From assembly GCA_910574885.1 (NCBI GenBank), contig CAJTDD010000035.1, positions 1,008 to 43,248 of the forward strand: a DNA stretch of 42,241 nt, given 5' to 3'. Source of the stretch: Lachnospiraceae bacterium (GTDB lineage: Bacteria > Bacillota > Clostridia > Lachnospirales > Lachnospiraceae). The notes under the pieces are model-generated. The model searched no databases, was not told where the DNA came from, and saw only the letters and a list, made by a program, of their open reading frames with translations. Shown piece after piece: positions 31,141 to 39,443 of this stretch. Each line of letters opens with the position of its first letter. The first letter of the stretch is position 1. The translations under genes and the position numbers were made by a program.

Positions 31141-31242
31141 AAACACCCTGCGGGTATCCCTATATGCACAAAAAGAAGCGCAGGAATAAGGAAACACCCT
31201 ACGGGTATACCATTATGGCGAAAAACATGCCAACAATAAGGA
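31141..31242 (+). repeat. 51-bp imperfect tandem repeat with internal ACCCT(A/G)CGGGT palindrome
   Basis: Unit 1 (31141-31191) and unit 2 (31192-31242) both read AAACACCCTRCGGGTAT, then a related 34 bases ending AATAAGG. They are about three quarters identical. 51 bases equal 17 codons, so the repeat is in frame with the following gene. It may be translated as an extension, or be a mobile REP-like element or a regulatory site. Confidence 0.65.
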
Positions 31243-31256
31243 AAGGAGATGTGTTT

Positions 31257-32156
31257 ATGCACTACACAGGAACAATTTGGCGACCGCCGTATGAAGCGGC
31301 ATCACTTTTGTTAGAGGTAACGGCAGGCTGTACGCATCATAAATGTAAGTTTTGTACTTTGTATAATGATTTGCCGTTCAAATTCAGAATGTCCCCTCTG
31401 GAGGATATTGAGAGTGATTTACGGGAGGTTAAAAGAGCAGCGAAAGGTTGGAACAGCGAGCGTACCCGCCGAGTATTTTTGACGGGAGCTAACCCCTTTG
31501 TTTTGTCTTATGACAAATTAACTGCGATTGCAGAGCTAATCCGCAAATATCTTCCGTCAGTGAAATCTATAGGCTCGTTTGCGAGGATTACAGATGTTAT
31601 TCCTAAAACCGATGAGGAGCTTGCCAAACTGCGAGATATGGGATATGACGGTCTGACAATAGGAATAGAAACAGGGGATGATGAAGCCCTGCGGTTTATG
31701 AATAAGGGATATACCTCTGCCGACATCATAGAACAATGCCAGAGATTAGATGCAGCAGGCATTCATTACAGTTTCTTTTATTTGGTGAGCATTTCTGGGG
31801 CAGGTCGTGGAGAGCTTGGAGCAAAATTGACGGCTGATATATGCAACCAGATACACCCTACGCTCATAGGGGCAAATATGCTTACGATTTATCCCGATTC
31901 TGAACTTTTTGTAGAAATACAGCGTGGGAACTGGCAGGAAGAAGGAGAAGTTGAAAAATACAAAGAAGTACGGACACTCATTGAAAATTTGCAGATACCT
32001 ACCATCTTTGCGGCAATGGGGGCTTCCAATGCGTTCCAGTTTCACGGGCAACTGCCGAAAGACAAGGAAAAGCTGTTGGTATTTCTCGACGAAATCATTG
32101 GAAACGTCAGTGAAGAAGAATTACAGCGGTATAGAAAAAGCGTCTATCATTTGTAA
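31257..32156 (+). CDS. Radical SAM protein
   Basis: About 299 residues from the ATG at 31257, with AAAGGAG upstream. LLLEVTAGCTHHKCKFCTLY is the cluster-binding motif, with cysteine spacing CX4CX2C, one residue longer than the canonical CX3CX2C. Barrel elements follow: VFLTGANPF, GSFARITDVI, YDGLTIGIETGDDEALRFM, and LIGANMLTIYPDSELF. It belongs to a common Firmicutes group of radical SAM proteins whose reaction I cannot name. An in-frame ATG at 31164 would add 31 residues encoded by the tandem repeat but lacks a ribosome binding site. Confidence 0.88.
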   Translation: MHYTGTIWRPPYEAASLLLEVTAGCTHHKCKFCTLYNDLPFKFRMSPLEDIESDLREVKRAAKGWNSERTRRVFLTGANPFVLSYDKLTAIAELIRKYLPSVKSIGSFARITDVIPKTDEELAKLRDMGYDGLTIGIETGDDEALRFMNKGYTSADIIEQCQRLDAAGIHYSFFYLVSISGAGRGELGAKLTADICNQIHPTLIGANMLTIYPDSELFVEIQRGNWQEEGEVEKYKEVRTLIENLQIPTIFAAMGASNAFQFHGQLPKDKEKLLVFLDEIIGNVSEEELQRYRKSVYHL

Positions 32157-32176
32157 GAGCAGCGGGCAGCAAAAAA

Positions 32177-32200
32177 GCCGGCACATCAATGTGTGCCGCC
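32177..32200 (+). terminator. Weak hairpin after the radical SAM gene
   Basis: GGCACA (32180-32185) pairs with TGTGCC (32192-32197), 20 bases after the stop. T-run is poor. Confidence 0.4.
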
Positions 32201-32229
32201 CTGCTTTGACGGCGGCGTGTAATCGCCTG

Positions 32230-32787
32230 TGTGCTATACAAGCATTTTCTATTTAATCTTAAATACATTACCCCACTAAGAACAGAAAATATCATAGTAG
32301 AAATCCCGTTCCATATTTCTAGTCCTACTCCTCTTGATACGAAATGAAAAGCCCCCATGTCATAGCTAAAATAATACCACCAAAAGGAATTGGACTTTCT
32401 TTTTGCAATAAGGATTCAATTGCTTTTTGTCCGTATATTATGATTAGAATGACAAGCATTACTTCAAATATATAGTATAAATATTGCGCGCAAAATTGGA
32501 ATATGGTTTTACCCTGTGCTTCTCCGACAATCTTTAATGTATGCCAATCAATGAAAGTCATAATTTTGCAACCAATGAAACAAGCAAGCGTTACGATCCA
32601 ACTTTTCGAGGAAATCTTATCCCTTTTGCTTCCCTTTTCTGGAAAATGATAATGCTTCCTTGAAAAAAGCAGGAGAATGCAGAATTATAACTTCAATTGC
32701 AAATATTGACAGCAATTCAAGCATAAATGCTCCAAATGAGAGCAGGTTCAGCCATAAATATTTTGTCCATTTTACTTCTTTAACCAT
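32230..32787 (-). pseudogene. CPBP-like membrane protein, broken by two frameshifts
   Basis: Three frames join into one protein. ATG 32785-32787 (AGGAGAGG upstream) gives MVKEVKWTKYLWLNLLSFGA, then FMLELLSIFAIEVIIL, stopping near 32612. A second frame carries HTLKIVGEAQGKTIFQFC and YYIFEVMLVILIIIYG to LAMTWG. A third frame continues FHFVSRGVGLEIWNGIS and MIFSVLSGVMYLRLN. Intact relatives are ~230-residue multi-helix CPBP-like proteins with the same order (FAIE, then WG..H). The shifts lie near 32630 and 32345. The C-terminus fades out at the radical SAM terminator. Confidence 0.75.
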
Positions 32788-32859
32788 TATCCTCTCCTTA
32801 TGAAATTCCGATTTCTTTTTATTCTTGACTTCTCGACAAACAGGAATTTTAATAATTCA

Positions 32860-33330
32860 TCAATCCCAATATAATATTATCATATGGTCTATTTTCTTAT
32901 GGTCAGTCATCTCAATAATACAAGGATTATTCTCTTTATGAGCTATAAGCCATACTTTACAGTTCCCACATTCATCACTATCGCTAACAAAAGAAATATC
33001 ACTTGGTTCAGCAACACCACTTTCTTCAATAAGTGCCTCTATTTTGGAAATAGGCAGAACTGTGTCAATCCAAAGAGCATCGGCGTATGTTGATTTTTCT
33101 CCTTTACTATTTGTAATTTCATAGCCATAAGTAGATACATAAATTGCACTATCTGAGTCAGCAACCTTAATCTGTGCTACAAGGTTTCGTAGGGAAGTAA
33201 TATCTTCTTCATCTAAACAGAAGCTGTTATAATCCCTACTTTTTTCATCAAAATAATTATTAAATTCCATCAGAACATCATCATTCAAATCAAATTTTCT
33301 TGAATTAAAAACTGTTTCTAACACTCCCAT
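32860..33330 (-). CDS. Hypothetical acidic soluble protein
   Basis: 156 residues, acidic, no membrane segment: LNDDVLMEFNNYFDEKSRDY, VAQIKVADSDSAIYVSTYGY, LPISKIEALIEESGVAEPSD and a CGNC pair near residue 121. I do not recognise the family. The layout (helical front, alternating strands later) resembles small immunity-type proteins common in Clostridia accessory regions, and several other small immunity-like genes follow on the same strand. That link is only contextual. The upstream region has ATTTGAGGG before the ATG. Confidence 0.7.
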   Translation of the reverse strand: MGVLETVFNSRKFDLNDDVLMEFNNYFDEKSRDYNSFCLDEEDITSLRNLVAQIKVADSDSAIYVSTYGYEITNSKGEKSTYADALWIDTVLPISKIEALIEESGVAEPSDISFVSDSDECGNCKVWLIAHKENNPCIIEMTDHKKIDHMIILYWD

Positions 33331-33392
33331 ATTTTATCCCTCAAATTCTGAATTTTTCGTTCTCCACAAATTTTCAGCAAACTGGAATTTAA

Positions 33393-34877
33393 CTACCTCT
33401 TAATTAAACGTTTAATTTTGGGAAGTATGAAACTCCCTAACAAATATAAATTACACAGATATACAAATAGATTTCCAATATACGAATAAAGAGTAAAGCG
33501 TCCTTTCATAGCAACCTGTGCTGATAATGTCTTTGTATCAGACTGAAAGTAATCGGTCTGTGCCAACACACAGCCCTTAACATTTGAAACAATCGACATT
33601 CCGCTATTTGTATGTCTGATTATATTACTTCCATTTTCAACTCCACGCACAATCGCTGTCTTTGCAGCTAATAATGTCATTTCTTTCCAATCCGAAGCCG
33701 GAACAATTAGTATATCTACATTATTTCTACCTGCCTGCTGTATTTTAGACAAAAATGCCATATCAGAACATATAAACGGCGCAATTCTACCATATTCTGT
33801 ATCAAAACTTTTTAGCATTCCATCTCCTTTTTGGCACAATTCTCCGATTGAACGTCCATGCTTAAAATATTCTGATATGAGTTCTCCTTGTGGATTAAAT
33901 ACTACCGTTTTATTTTCCTTTAAGTCCTCGTAAGGGGTTTTCACCAGCAATGAAACAATCAAATAAATTTCTTCCTGTTTTGCCATATCCGACGCCCATT
34001 GCAAAAGCATATCTTCATCTTGTTTTAAAACCGCTCCATTCAGTTCAGACCAAAAAACAATCTTTGCACCTGCTTGTGCTTCCAACTCTGTTTTTAGGAA
34101 AAGTTCATCAGCTACTGATGATAGTTTATTCCTTGTATCGGTAATGTTTTCATCAGTAAATGTATTGGTATAAAATGTAGAATATACATCTTTATCATTA
34201 TTTAACAACTCTGAAATCGGAACGGTTACTCCAGCGATCCTAACACTTTTATCTGAATTTCCTACAAAATGAAACATAACAACTCCATAGACAAGTACCA
34301 GGCCAATTACAGAACCATATACGATTATGTATTTTCTGATGTATTCTTTTTTGCTTTTATTGTTCCAAATCCATATAACCATTGCCGCCGTCCAATACAT
34401 TAAAAAGGTGATTCCGTAAATCCCTGTTACCGTTACTATTTGTAGTAGGTATAGATTTTGGTATTGTGTATAAGCGTCAGACAACCCTCCCAATGCAGGG
34501 TATATCAGATAAATGATATACTCTATTGATACCATTATACTTGCAAAAATAACAGTATCTTGAAATCTCATTTTTGATTTCGACCAGTAGATATATGGTA
34601 AAACTTTCAGAAAAGACAGCAGGATTGCTACTATTATACATATCTTTATATCCATTCCAATGGCTCTCCAAAACTGGACAATAAAACCAATGGCATATAT
34701 TGAACTAATTATAAGGTAGACTTTTCGAGTACGATTAAGATAAATCATACATAGAAACAAAATTGGATAAATCCATGCCAAAATCGGGATACACCATTCT
34801 CCATTGGACATTACATAAATTAAAAAAGTTAAGATTATGAAAACTGCAAATCGGTTACTTTTCAAAAGATTTTTCAT
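33393..34877 (-). CDS. Apolipoprotein N-acyltransferase-like protein (nitrilase-fold, membrane-bound)
   Basis: 494 residues. Six hydrophobic helices in the first ~205 residues are followed by a carbon-nitrogen hydrolase domain, with the catalytic Glu in VFWSELNG (E278), Lys in YFKHGRS (K339) and Cys in PFICSDM (C370). A last membrane helix closes the protein. This is the Lnt architecture, in which a lipid acyl chain is moved onto lipoprotein N-termini from the outer face of the membrane. Lnt is standard in Gram-negatives and high-GC Gram-positives, not in Clostridia. The protein may therefore have another acceptor. The start at 34877 follows AAGGAAT; a TTG six bases upstream is less likely. 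Confidence 0.8.
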   Translation of the reverse strand: MKNLLKSNRFAVFIILTFLIYVMSNGEWCIPILAWIYPILFLCMIYLNRTRKVYLIISSIYAIGFIVQFWRAIGMDIKICIIVAILLSFLKVLPYIYWSKSKMRFQDTVIFASIMVSIEYIIYLIYPALGGLSDAYTQYQNLYLLQIVTVTGIYGITFLMYWTAAMVIWIWNNKSKKEYIRKYIIVYGSVIGLVLVYGVVMFHFVGNSDKSVRIAGVTVPISELLNNDKDVYSTFYTNTFTDENITDTRNKLSSVADELFLKTELEAQAGAKIVFWSELNGAVLKQDEDMLLQWASDMAKQEEIYLIVSLLVKTPYEDLKENKTVVFNPQGELISEYFKHGRSIGELCQKGDGMLKSFDTEYGRIAPFICSDMAFLSKIQQAGRNNVDILIVPASDWKEMTLLAAKTAIVRGVENGSNIIRHTNSGMSIVSNVKGCVLAQTDYFQSDTKTLSAQVAMKGRFTLYSYIGNLFVYLCNLYLLGSFILPKIKRLIKR

Positions 34878-34967
34878 TGCCAAATTCCTTACTTACATTC
34901 TCTATAAACTTCAATTTTGATTTGTCTGCGTTGTTAAAAGCCCTGTCATAAGTTCTGGATACACTGT

Positions 34968-35753
34968 TTATGTCGAAAATACAGTGCCGAGAGCCATAAT
35001 AGCCGCATTAGTGAAAGCATGTAAAATGATACAGCTCCAGAGGTTTTTATTGGATTTATAGTAGATAAATCCAAAAGCGCAGCCAGTAAGGACATGTTCC
35101 GTCATAACCATTCTGAGTGAATACATTATGTTTCCTGCAGTATCGTCCCACAGATAATATGCAAACGGGAAATGGTACAGTCCAAACAGAATACCGGTGA
35201 GCAGTATGGCAAGGTACGGCTTTTTCAGTGAATCCATCATAGTTCTTTGCAGAATGCCCCTGAAGAAAACTTCTTCCGTAAACGCTGCTGTAAGTATCAT
35301 CAGGCAAAAAAATACTGGAAGTTTTATTAATATTTGGAGAATATTCGTTATATTAAAATAAAATCCCCCTAAACCAAAGACAAGGATAATAACACCTTGG
35401 TATACAGCACAAATCAACAGTATCCTTAGTACAGTTTTTCTGTCAAAATGTTTTAAGCCTGTTTCTTTCAGGGTTTGTATCACTTTCTCTTTTCTGAAAA
35501 CAGCAATAATCAGGAGTGGAAAGAAAACCAGAAACAGCCAGTTTGATAATTCGCTTATTATATCGACCTGATAGGCACAGCTTATGTAAGACAGCATAAA
35601 ATAGAATATATACCATGATAAGCCGAGGATGAGTTCTTTTTTATTTTTAGACAAATGTTCTATTTCATCAGATTTCTGTTGTCCTGTTTCGGCCATTTTC
35701 TGTTTTCTGAATACAATGGCAATCAACAAGATTAATATTACTGAAAAAAACAT
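34968..35753 (-). CDS. CPBP-family intramembrane metalloprotease
   Basis: 261 residues with about eight hydrophobic segments. The conserved motifs are TEEVFFRG (motif 1, catalytic Glu pair and Arg), GLYHFPFAYY (motif 2 His) and ILHAFTNAAI (motif 3 His/Asn). CPBP (Abi/CAAX) proteases cut within the membrane and often give bacteriocin self-immunity or process peptides. A polar stretch after the first helix (AETGQQKSDEIEHLSKNKKE) forms a cytoplasmic loop. GGGAGG is seven bases before the ATG. It is upstream of the Lnt-like gene on the same strand, with a gap of about 90 bases. Confidence 0.9.
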   Translation of the reverse strand: MFFSVILILLIAIVFRKQKMAETGQQKSDEIEHLSKNKKELILGLSWYIFYFMLSYISCAYQVDIISELSNWLFLVFFPLLIIAVFRKEKVIQTLKETGLKHFDRKTVLRILLICAVYQGVIILVFGLGGFYFNITNILQILIKLPVFFCLMILTAAFTEEVFFRGILQRTMMDSLKKPYLAILLTGILFGLYHFPFAYYLWDDTAGNIMYSLRMVMTEHVLTGCAFGFIYYKSNKNLWSCIILHAFTNAAIMALGTVFST

Positions 35754-35859
35754 AAAAATTACCTCCCAAAATTCGTATCAGGAACTCTTTTCTCACTTAT
35801 AAATCCCGCATTTGCGACGAGGGAAACGCTTTCATCAGCGTTTCCCTAAATGGAACATA

Positions 35860-36588
35860 TTACTTGGGGGCAGCTTCCTCGTTGAGGGGCTTATAGTTGC
35901 TGTCCATGTAGTTCTTTTTCCCGAAGGGAACGTAATTTTCATCCAGTAAAATCAAGTTCCCGTTTCCCAAATCAGGGAACTGACGCGCAACCTCCTTGAG
36001 CACTTCCCATTCATCTTTTGTATTTTCTTTGTTGTCCTCCTCCACCTGTCTTAACGCTTCTTGAACAGACTGCTGATCAGCCGTTCCCCAATAGAGGGGA
36101 TGGGGCTGGAAGGAAGAATGGTAATCGCCGCCCTCATAGCAGAAAAAACAGGAGCAGGGGATTTTTTCAAATAGAATCTTTTGCGCCCCGTCAAGCTCTT
36201 TCACCTCGAGACAGTAGCACCCATTTACGGTTGCCGCGCCATCCCGCGCGGTCATGTTTGCGATTGCCATGATAGTAAGGGGTTCCGTTTTCACGATCAT
36301 GCCGGGAACCAAAAGCCCCTCCTCGTACATTTCCCGTAAATACTCGTCAGAAAATTTTCCGACAGCCCGCCATAGGAAAAACAATGCAAGAAGGAAACAG
36401 ATAACGGCGGGAATCCAGCTTTTAAACAAAGAAATTCCTGCCATACATAGGAAGCACACGCAGATTATCGCGGAGCTTCGCCGCTTTTTGACGACGGCTT
36501 TTATTATTTCATCCTTTTGCCGTATCCGGCTCACATCTGCATGGACGCCGGATTTTACACTTGCCTCAAATTGTGAATAATCGACCAT
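35860..36588 (-). CDS. Two-helix membrane-anchored hypothetical protein
   Basis: 242 residues. The N-terminal cytoplasmic segment (DVSRIRQKDEIIKAVVKKRR) is followed by a hairpin of two membrane helices (~38-72), then a soluble domain (YLREMYEEGLLVPGMIVKTE, LTIMAIANMTARDG, CYCLEVKELDGAQ). A long charged tail ends the protein. The soluble part resembles DUF3239-type proteins, but the match is from memory and weak. It has higher GC than its neighbours, suggesting a separate origin. GGAGG is five bases before the ATG. Confidence 0.6.
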   Translation of the reverse strand: MVDYSQFEASVKSGVHADVSRIRQKDEIIKAVVKKRRSSAIICVCFLCMAGISLFKSWIPAVICFLLALFFLWRAVGKFSDEYLREMYEEGLLVPGMIVKTEPLTIMAIANMTARDGAATVNGCYCLEVKELDGAQKILFEKIPCSCFFCYEGGDYHSSFQPHPLYWGTADQQSVQEALRQVEEDNKENTKDEWEVLKEVARQFPDLGNGNLILLDENYVPFGKKNYMDSNYKPLNEEAAPK

Positions 36589-36621
36589 TTTTTCCTCCGT
36601 TTCTTACGTTTCTGTAGATTA

Positions 36622-37071
36622 CTAATATTTTTTATAGATATATTCAGTAAAAATCCGATAAAAACAATATACAATCCAGACCACCCAGGTTATTTCCCAC
36701 TTGTGTGATATTACAGAAATCATCAAATAAAGAACAGCAACAGTAATGGCAATCATCCAATTCGTTATTTTTTTCTTCTTGGTTATTTCATTTGCTGATA
36801 CTTTTACAACATCTGACAACAGACTTTCATATTCGTTATCAACGTTGTTTTCTGTTCTTTCGCCCTTGAATAATTCTGCTATGGAAATCCCCAGGGATGC
36901 AGCTAATGGTTCCATAAGAGATACATCTGGAAATCCGATACCCCGTTCCCATTTTGAAACAGCTGCACTTGATACTCCCAATTCATTCGCTAAATCCTGC
37001 TGCGTGCGATTTTGTTCTTTCCTGATAGCGGCAATCAGACTGCCTGTTTTTTGAACGTTCAATATTTTCAC
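36622..37071 (-). CDS. XRE-family regulator with C-terminal membrane helices
   Basis: About 146-149 residues. The N-terminal HTH (SLIAAIRKEQNRTQQDLANE, LGVSSAAVSKWERGIGFPD) is followed by a linker and two hydrophobic helices at ~106-140 (WMIAITVAVLYLMISVIS, WVVWIVYCFYRIF). HTH proteins tethered to the membrane are common in Clostridia near membrane-stress and immunity genes. The start is uncertain: GTG 37071 overlaps the ribosome binding site region, while TTG 37062 has AAGG at good spacing. It is directly upstream of the two-helix protein on the same strand. Confidence 0.85.
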   Translation of the reverse strand: MKILNVQKTGSLIAAIRKEQNRTQQDLANELGVSSAAVSKWERGIGFPDVSLMEPLAASLGISIAELFKGERTENNVDNEYESLLSDVVKVSANEITKKKKITNWMIAITVAVLYLMISVISHKWEITWVVWIVYCFYRIFTEYIYKKY

Positions 37072-37411
37072 CTTCTTTCCGATTTCATAATATCACAAGA
37101 AACACCATATTCAAGAAACGCTCCGTTGAAATGTTAAACGCTGCATTGGATTTATGCAAAAATAACTTCCCCTTTTACAATCCCCCTTGCACAAGCACGT
37201 ATGTTATTTATTCTTCCTGTCCGTTCTGTATTCAAACAAAACAAACTTGAAAGAAACTAAACGCGACAGCAATAAATTTTCTATTTTTTGAATCATAATT
37301 ATCTTAAATATTAAATATTTTTACCCATTATTATCTATTGGCCAAATAATTCTCTGCGTCTTATGCGCCTGGCTCTGTGATGATGTGTTGTTCTGCTCGA
37401 CAAATGGGAAG
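37072..37411. other. AT-rich intergenic stretch without a gene
   Basis: No convincing frame or stem with a T run. It contains AACTTCCCCTTTTACAATCC followed by ATGTTATTTATTCTT, a pattern partly echoed at 38481-38522 (AACTTCCCTTACACACGCC, then ATGTTATTCATCTTTT). This suggests a short degenerate repeat flanking the small-gene block 37.4-38.4 kb. Confidence 0.4.
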
Positions 37412-37690
37412 TTATCGCTTTCTGATAATCCAATCGTCATCTTGAGTTTTCCTTTCTGCAAAGTAACCGCAAGGCATATCCTTTAAGGTACTAACAGAGT
37501 TATCTAAATCAAAAACCCATTTTAAAGATACTAACTTTGCTTCATCTGTTTCGTGTGTTTCTCCGCATAGAAATTGCCACATTCCGTCATCTTCATCATG
37601 TGATACATATAGAATAGGTGCCTGACGCTTCAATATATGACAACAGATAATCGTAGCAGTATCGGGTGAATCATAAAAAGGAAATTCCAT
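37412..37690 (-). CDS. DUF2185 (Imm-type) protein
   Basis: 92 residues: CCHILKRQAPILYVSHDEDDG, a MWQFLCGETHETDEAK core, and DMPCGYFAERKTQDDDWIIR. This order (histidine-cysteine start, VSHDEDxxWQFLCG, then a DLP.G..A.R end) is that of DUF2185-type proteins, many of which are immunity proteins to polymorphic toxins. AAAGGAG lies seven bases before the ATG at 37690. No matching toxin gene is present in the window, so it may be an orphan immunity gene that protects against neighbouring cells. Confidence 0.6.
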   Translation of the reverse strand: MEFPFYDSPDTATIICCHILKRQAPILYVSHDEDDGMWQFLCGETHETDEAKLVSLKWVFDLDNSVSTLKDMPCGYFAERKTQDDDWIIRKR

Positions 37691-37758
37691 GTCTGTTACT
37701 CCTTTCAAATCTTGATTTTCCAGTATGTCAAACTGGAAGTTGTTTCTTTGTACATTCG

Positions 37759-38058
37759 CTATTTTATCATATTAGGAATGTATTTTGATGGTTTTGCAAT
37801 AAATAACAAATATATTCCGCATATCAGTTTAACCATCGCATCTGCAATGCAAATAACTGAAACTGGTATGCCCGGAAAAATATAGCCCATTGTTACGATA
37901 ACCATACATACAATCCCCAACACTACCATACTCCAACCATGTACAAAAAACCACAAGAAGAAATGTATTGATGTTGCCATCAGTACACCAAGCCATATCT
38001 GCCTCCAATGCCATCCGGGGATAAACGGGCCAGCAATACAAAACATTAATATGAACAA
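37759..38058 (-). CDS. Small multi-helix membrane protein, start unclear
   Basis: About 99 residues or slightly more, with three hydrophobic helices: IWLGVLMATSIHFFLWFF, VLGIVCMVIVTMGYIF and MVKLICGIYLLFIAK. The reading frame continues upstream of the TTG at 38058 (KKQIKIIYFSIATLF) to AAGGAG at a normal distance, but the codon where a start is expected is CTA. The true start may have mutated away, or a weak TTG is used. The function is unknown. Confidence 0.55.
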   Translation of the reverse strand: MFILMFCIAGPFIPGWHWRQIWLGVLMATSIHFFLWFFVHGWSMVVLGIVCMVIVTMGYIFPGIPVSVICIADAMVKLICGIYLLFIAKPSKYIPNMIK

Positions 38059-38109
38059 CGTAGCAATCGAAAAATAAATTATCTTTATCTGCTTTTTAGA
38101 AATATCTCC

Positions 38110-38301
38110 TTAAGAAAGTTTTTCTCTCACTTTTTTGTTTACATTGACTCCAAAAAAGCAGGCATAATAACCTATCAGAAACACAAACGGATTAACAAAA
38201 AATTCACCGCCACAAATGACAGCTGCTATTAGTACAATTCCAATAAGAATCAACCATAAACCACATTCTTTTTTGTGGTTAAATTCCAATATTTCTTTCA
38301 T
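38110..38301 (-). CDS. Small two-helix membrane protein
   Basis: 63 residues from the ATG at 38301, with AGGAGG seven bases upstream. It is short and basic at the front (MKEILEFNHKKE), followed by two hydrophobic helices (LWLILIGIVLIAAVIC, VFLIGYYACFFGV) and a basic end. Co-directional with the downstream membrane protein, so probably one operon. No family recognised. Confidence 0.65.
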   Translation of the reverse strand: MKEILEFNHKKECGLWLILIGIVLIAAVICGGEFFVNPFVFLIGYYACFFGVNVNKKVREKLS

Positions 38302-38572
38302 TTCGTTCCTCCTGTAAATTTCGATTTTCCAGTCTAACTTCTTTTTCCAATTATACATGAAAACATGGGATTTTTCAATTCTCAAACTGTCTTTCTATCT
38401 TACTGTCTTTGCTTAGGTTTGAATGGGACTGCCGCTTATTACGGAAACGCTGTCATTCACCTATGAATAAATTATATCATTTTCAACAACTTCCCTTACA
38501 CACGCCAAAATGTTATTCATCTTTTGTCGTTTTTTGTTGGAATACGTTGTAAGGCTGCTTCTGGCATCCACT
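38302..38572. other. Divergent intergenic region
   Basis: AT-rich DNA between the minus-strand membrane proteins and the plus-strand sigma-like gene. Apart from the echo of the 37.1-37.2 kb sequence (38481-38522), I see nothing specific. Promoters for both sides must lie here or in the leader that follows. Confidence 0.4.
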
Positions 38573-38625
38573 GCCGTTCTCCGCCTGCCAATCTGGATTC
38601 TCAAAAAAATTCAGATTGGAGGTAA
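38573..38625 (+). promoter_or_regulatory. Structured 5' leader, second copy of the GCCGTTCTCCGCC block
   Basis: GCCGTTCTCCGCC (38573-38585) is identical to 1979-1991. Two bases later CCAATCTG (38588-38595) pairs with CAGATTGG (38612-38619), with additional GATT/ATT pairing. The last two G of the stem are the first two of the ribosome binding site GGAGG (38618-38622). Stem sequences differ from the first copy while the layout is kept, which argues for selected structure. Confidence 0.55.
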
Positions 38626-38630
38626 AAGAA

Positions 38631-39059
38631 ATGTCATTCAATTATGGCAGAGAAGAAAAGAAGTGGCGGCTCTGGAAAGAAGCCGAAGAAAAGGAACTGC
38701 GGGGCTTGGGTGTTGACGAGGACACTATTGAAAAGCTCCATACCTACGATTGGGCAGTCTTTAATTCTGACAGGAGGTATTACCGCAGGTTAAAAGAAGC
38801 GGGTACATATCTTGAAGAATTTGCCGAGGATGCGACACAGCCCGAAGTGAGAACGGTAGAGGATTTTCTCGACAGCATTGAGAACCAGAAGCTATATCAA
38901 GTTTTGATTAAGGTGGACAGGCTTACCCTACAAATCGCTGTAATGAAAATGCAGGGCTATTCTACCCATGAAATTGCAGTACAATTCAACATCACAGAAA
39001 AAGCCATTTACAGGCGTATGGACAGGCTCAAAGAAAAATTAAAAAAGTTTTTTGAGTAG
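38631..39059 (+). CDS. Sigma-70-like regulator with region-4 HTH
   Basis: 142 residues. It is charged and helical at the front (YGREEKKWRLWKEAEEKELR) and ends with IAVMKMQGYSTHEIAVQFNI, then TEKAIYRRMDRLKEKLKKFF, a sigma region 4 helix-turn-helix. Such proteins are standard in Firmicutes conjugative elements. The start at 38631 has GGAGG eight bases before it; a TTG at 38616 lies inside the leader hairpin. The following genes (mazF remnant, orphan protein, DUF932 fragment) are element cargo, so this marks another decayed element. Confidence 0.75.
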   Translation: MSFNYGREEKKWRLWKEAEEKELRGLGVDEDTIEKLHTYDWAVFNSDRRYYRRLKEAGTYLEEFAEDATQPEVRTVEDFLDSIENQKLYQVLIKVDRLTLQIAVMKMQGYSTHEIAVQFNITEKAIYRRMDRLKEKLKKFFE

Positions 39060-39087
39060 AGGGGAAAAATAAGGTTTTTCAAGGACT

Positions 39088-39127
39088 ATGGGGTGTAAGG
39101 CAAAAAAGCCTTTGCCCCATTTTTCTT
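39088..39127 (+). terminator. Terminator after the sigma-like gene
   Basis: GGGGTGTAAGGC pairs with GCCTTTGCCCC around AAAAAA and is followed by ATTTTTC. It begins 30 bases after the stop. Confidence 0.75.
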
Positions 39128-39443
39128 TTTTGACGAAAACGGGACGGCTCTTGACAACTGAATACTCATTCGCCAAACACTTCCTCTTTGTGATTGTGAG
39201 AGCATAAGCGTGTGCAGCGGTACGCCATGACCTGCCAAAAGGCAGCGAGCGGTAAATGCCGACTGAAAATATCGGGCAGCTCCCGATTCCGCCATGACGC
39301 ACAAAGAGAACAATGGTACTCCCGTCTTGAACGCTTTACAGCATTGGGCGGCTCTGTCAGACCGACAGTTGGGGTGGAACTCCCGTGGCTGTTACATAGG
39401 CAGGATATATCTGCCTAAATCCAGATGGAGGTTATAAAGAATT
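39128..39443. other. GC-richer leader region of the mazF-like gene
   Basis: No confident gene. A plus-strand frame (39212-39418) encodes SRFRHDAQREQWYSRLERFT and ends VELPWLLHRQDISA, but it lacks a ribosome binding site. AGGCAG/CTGCCT (39398-39416) forms a small hairpin, and ATCTG (39409-39413) pairs with CAGAT (39422-39426) directly before the GGAGG ribosome binding site (39427-39431). Confidence 0.4.

Noticed and set aside
36018..36580. Plus-strand frames opposite the two-helix membrane protein
   Set aside because: Arg/Pro-rich shadows of a GC-richer gene; no ribosome binding site or domain.
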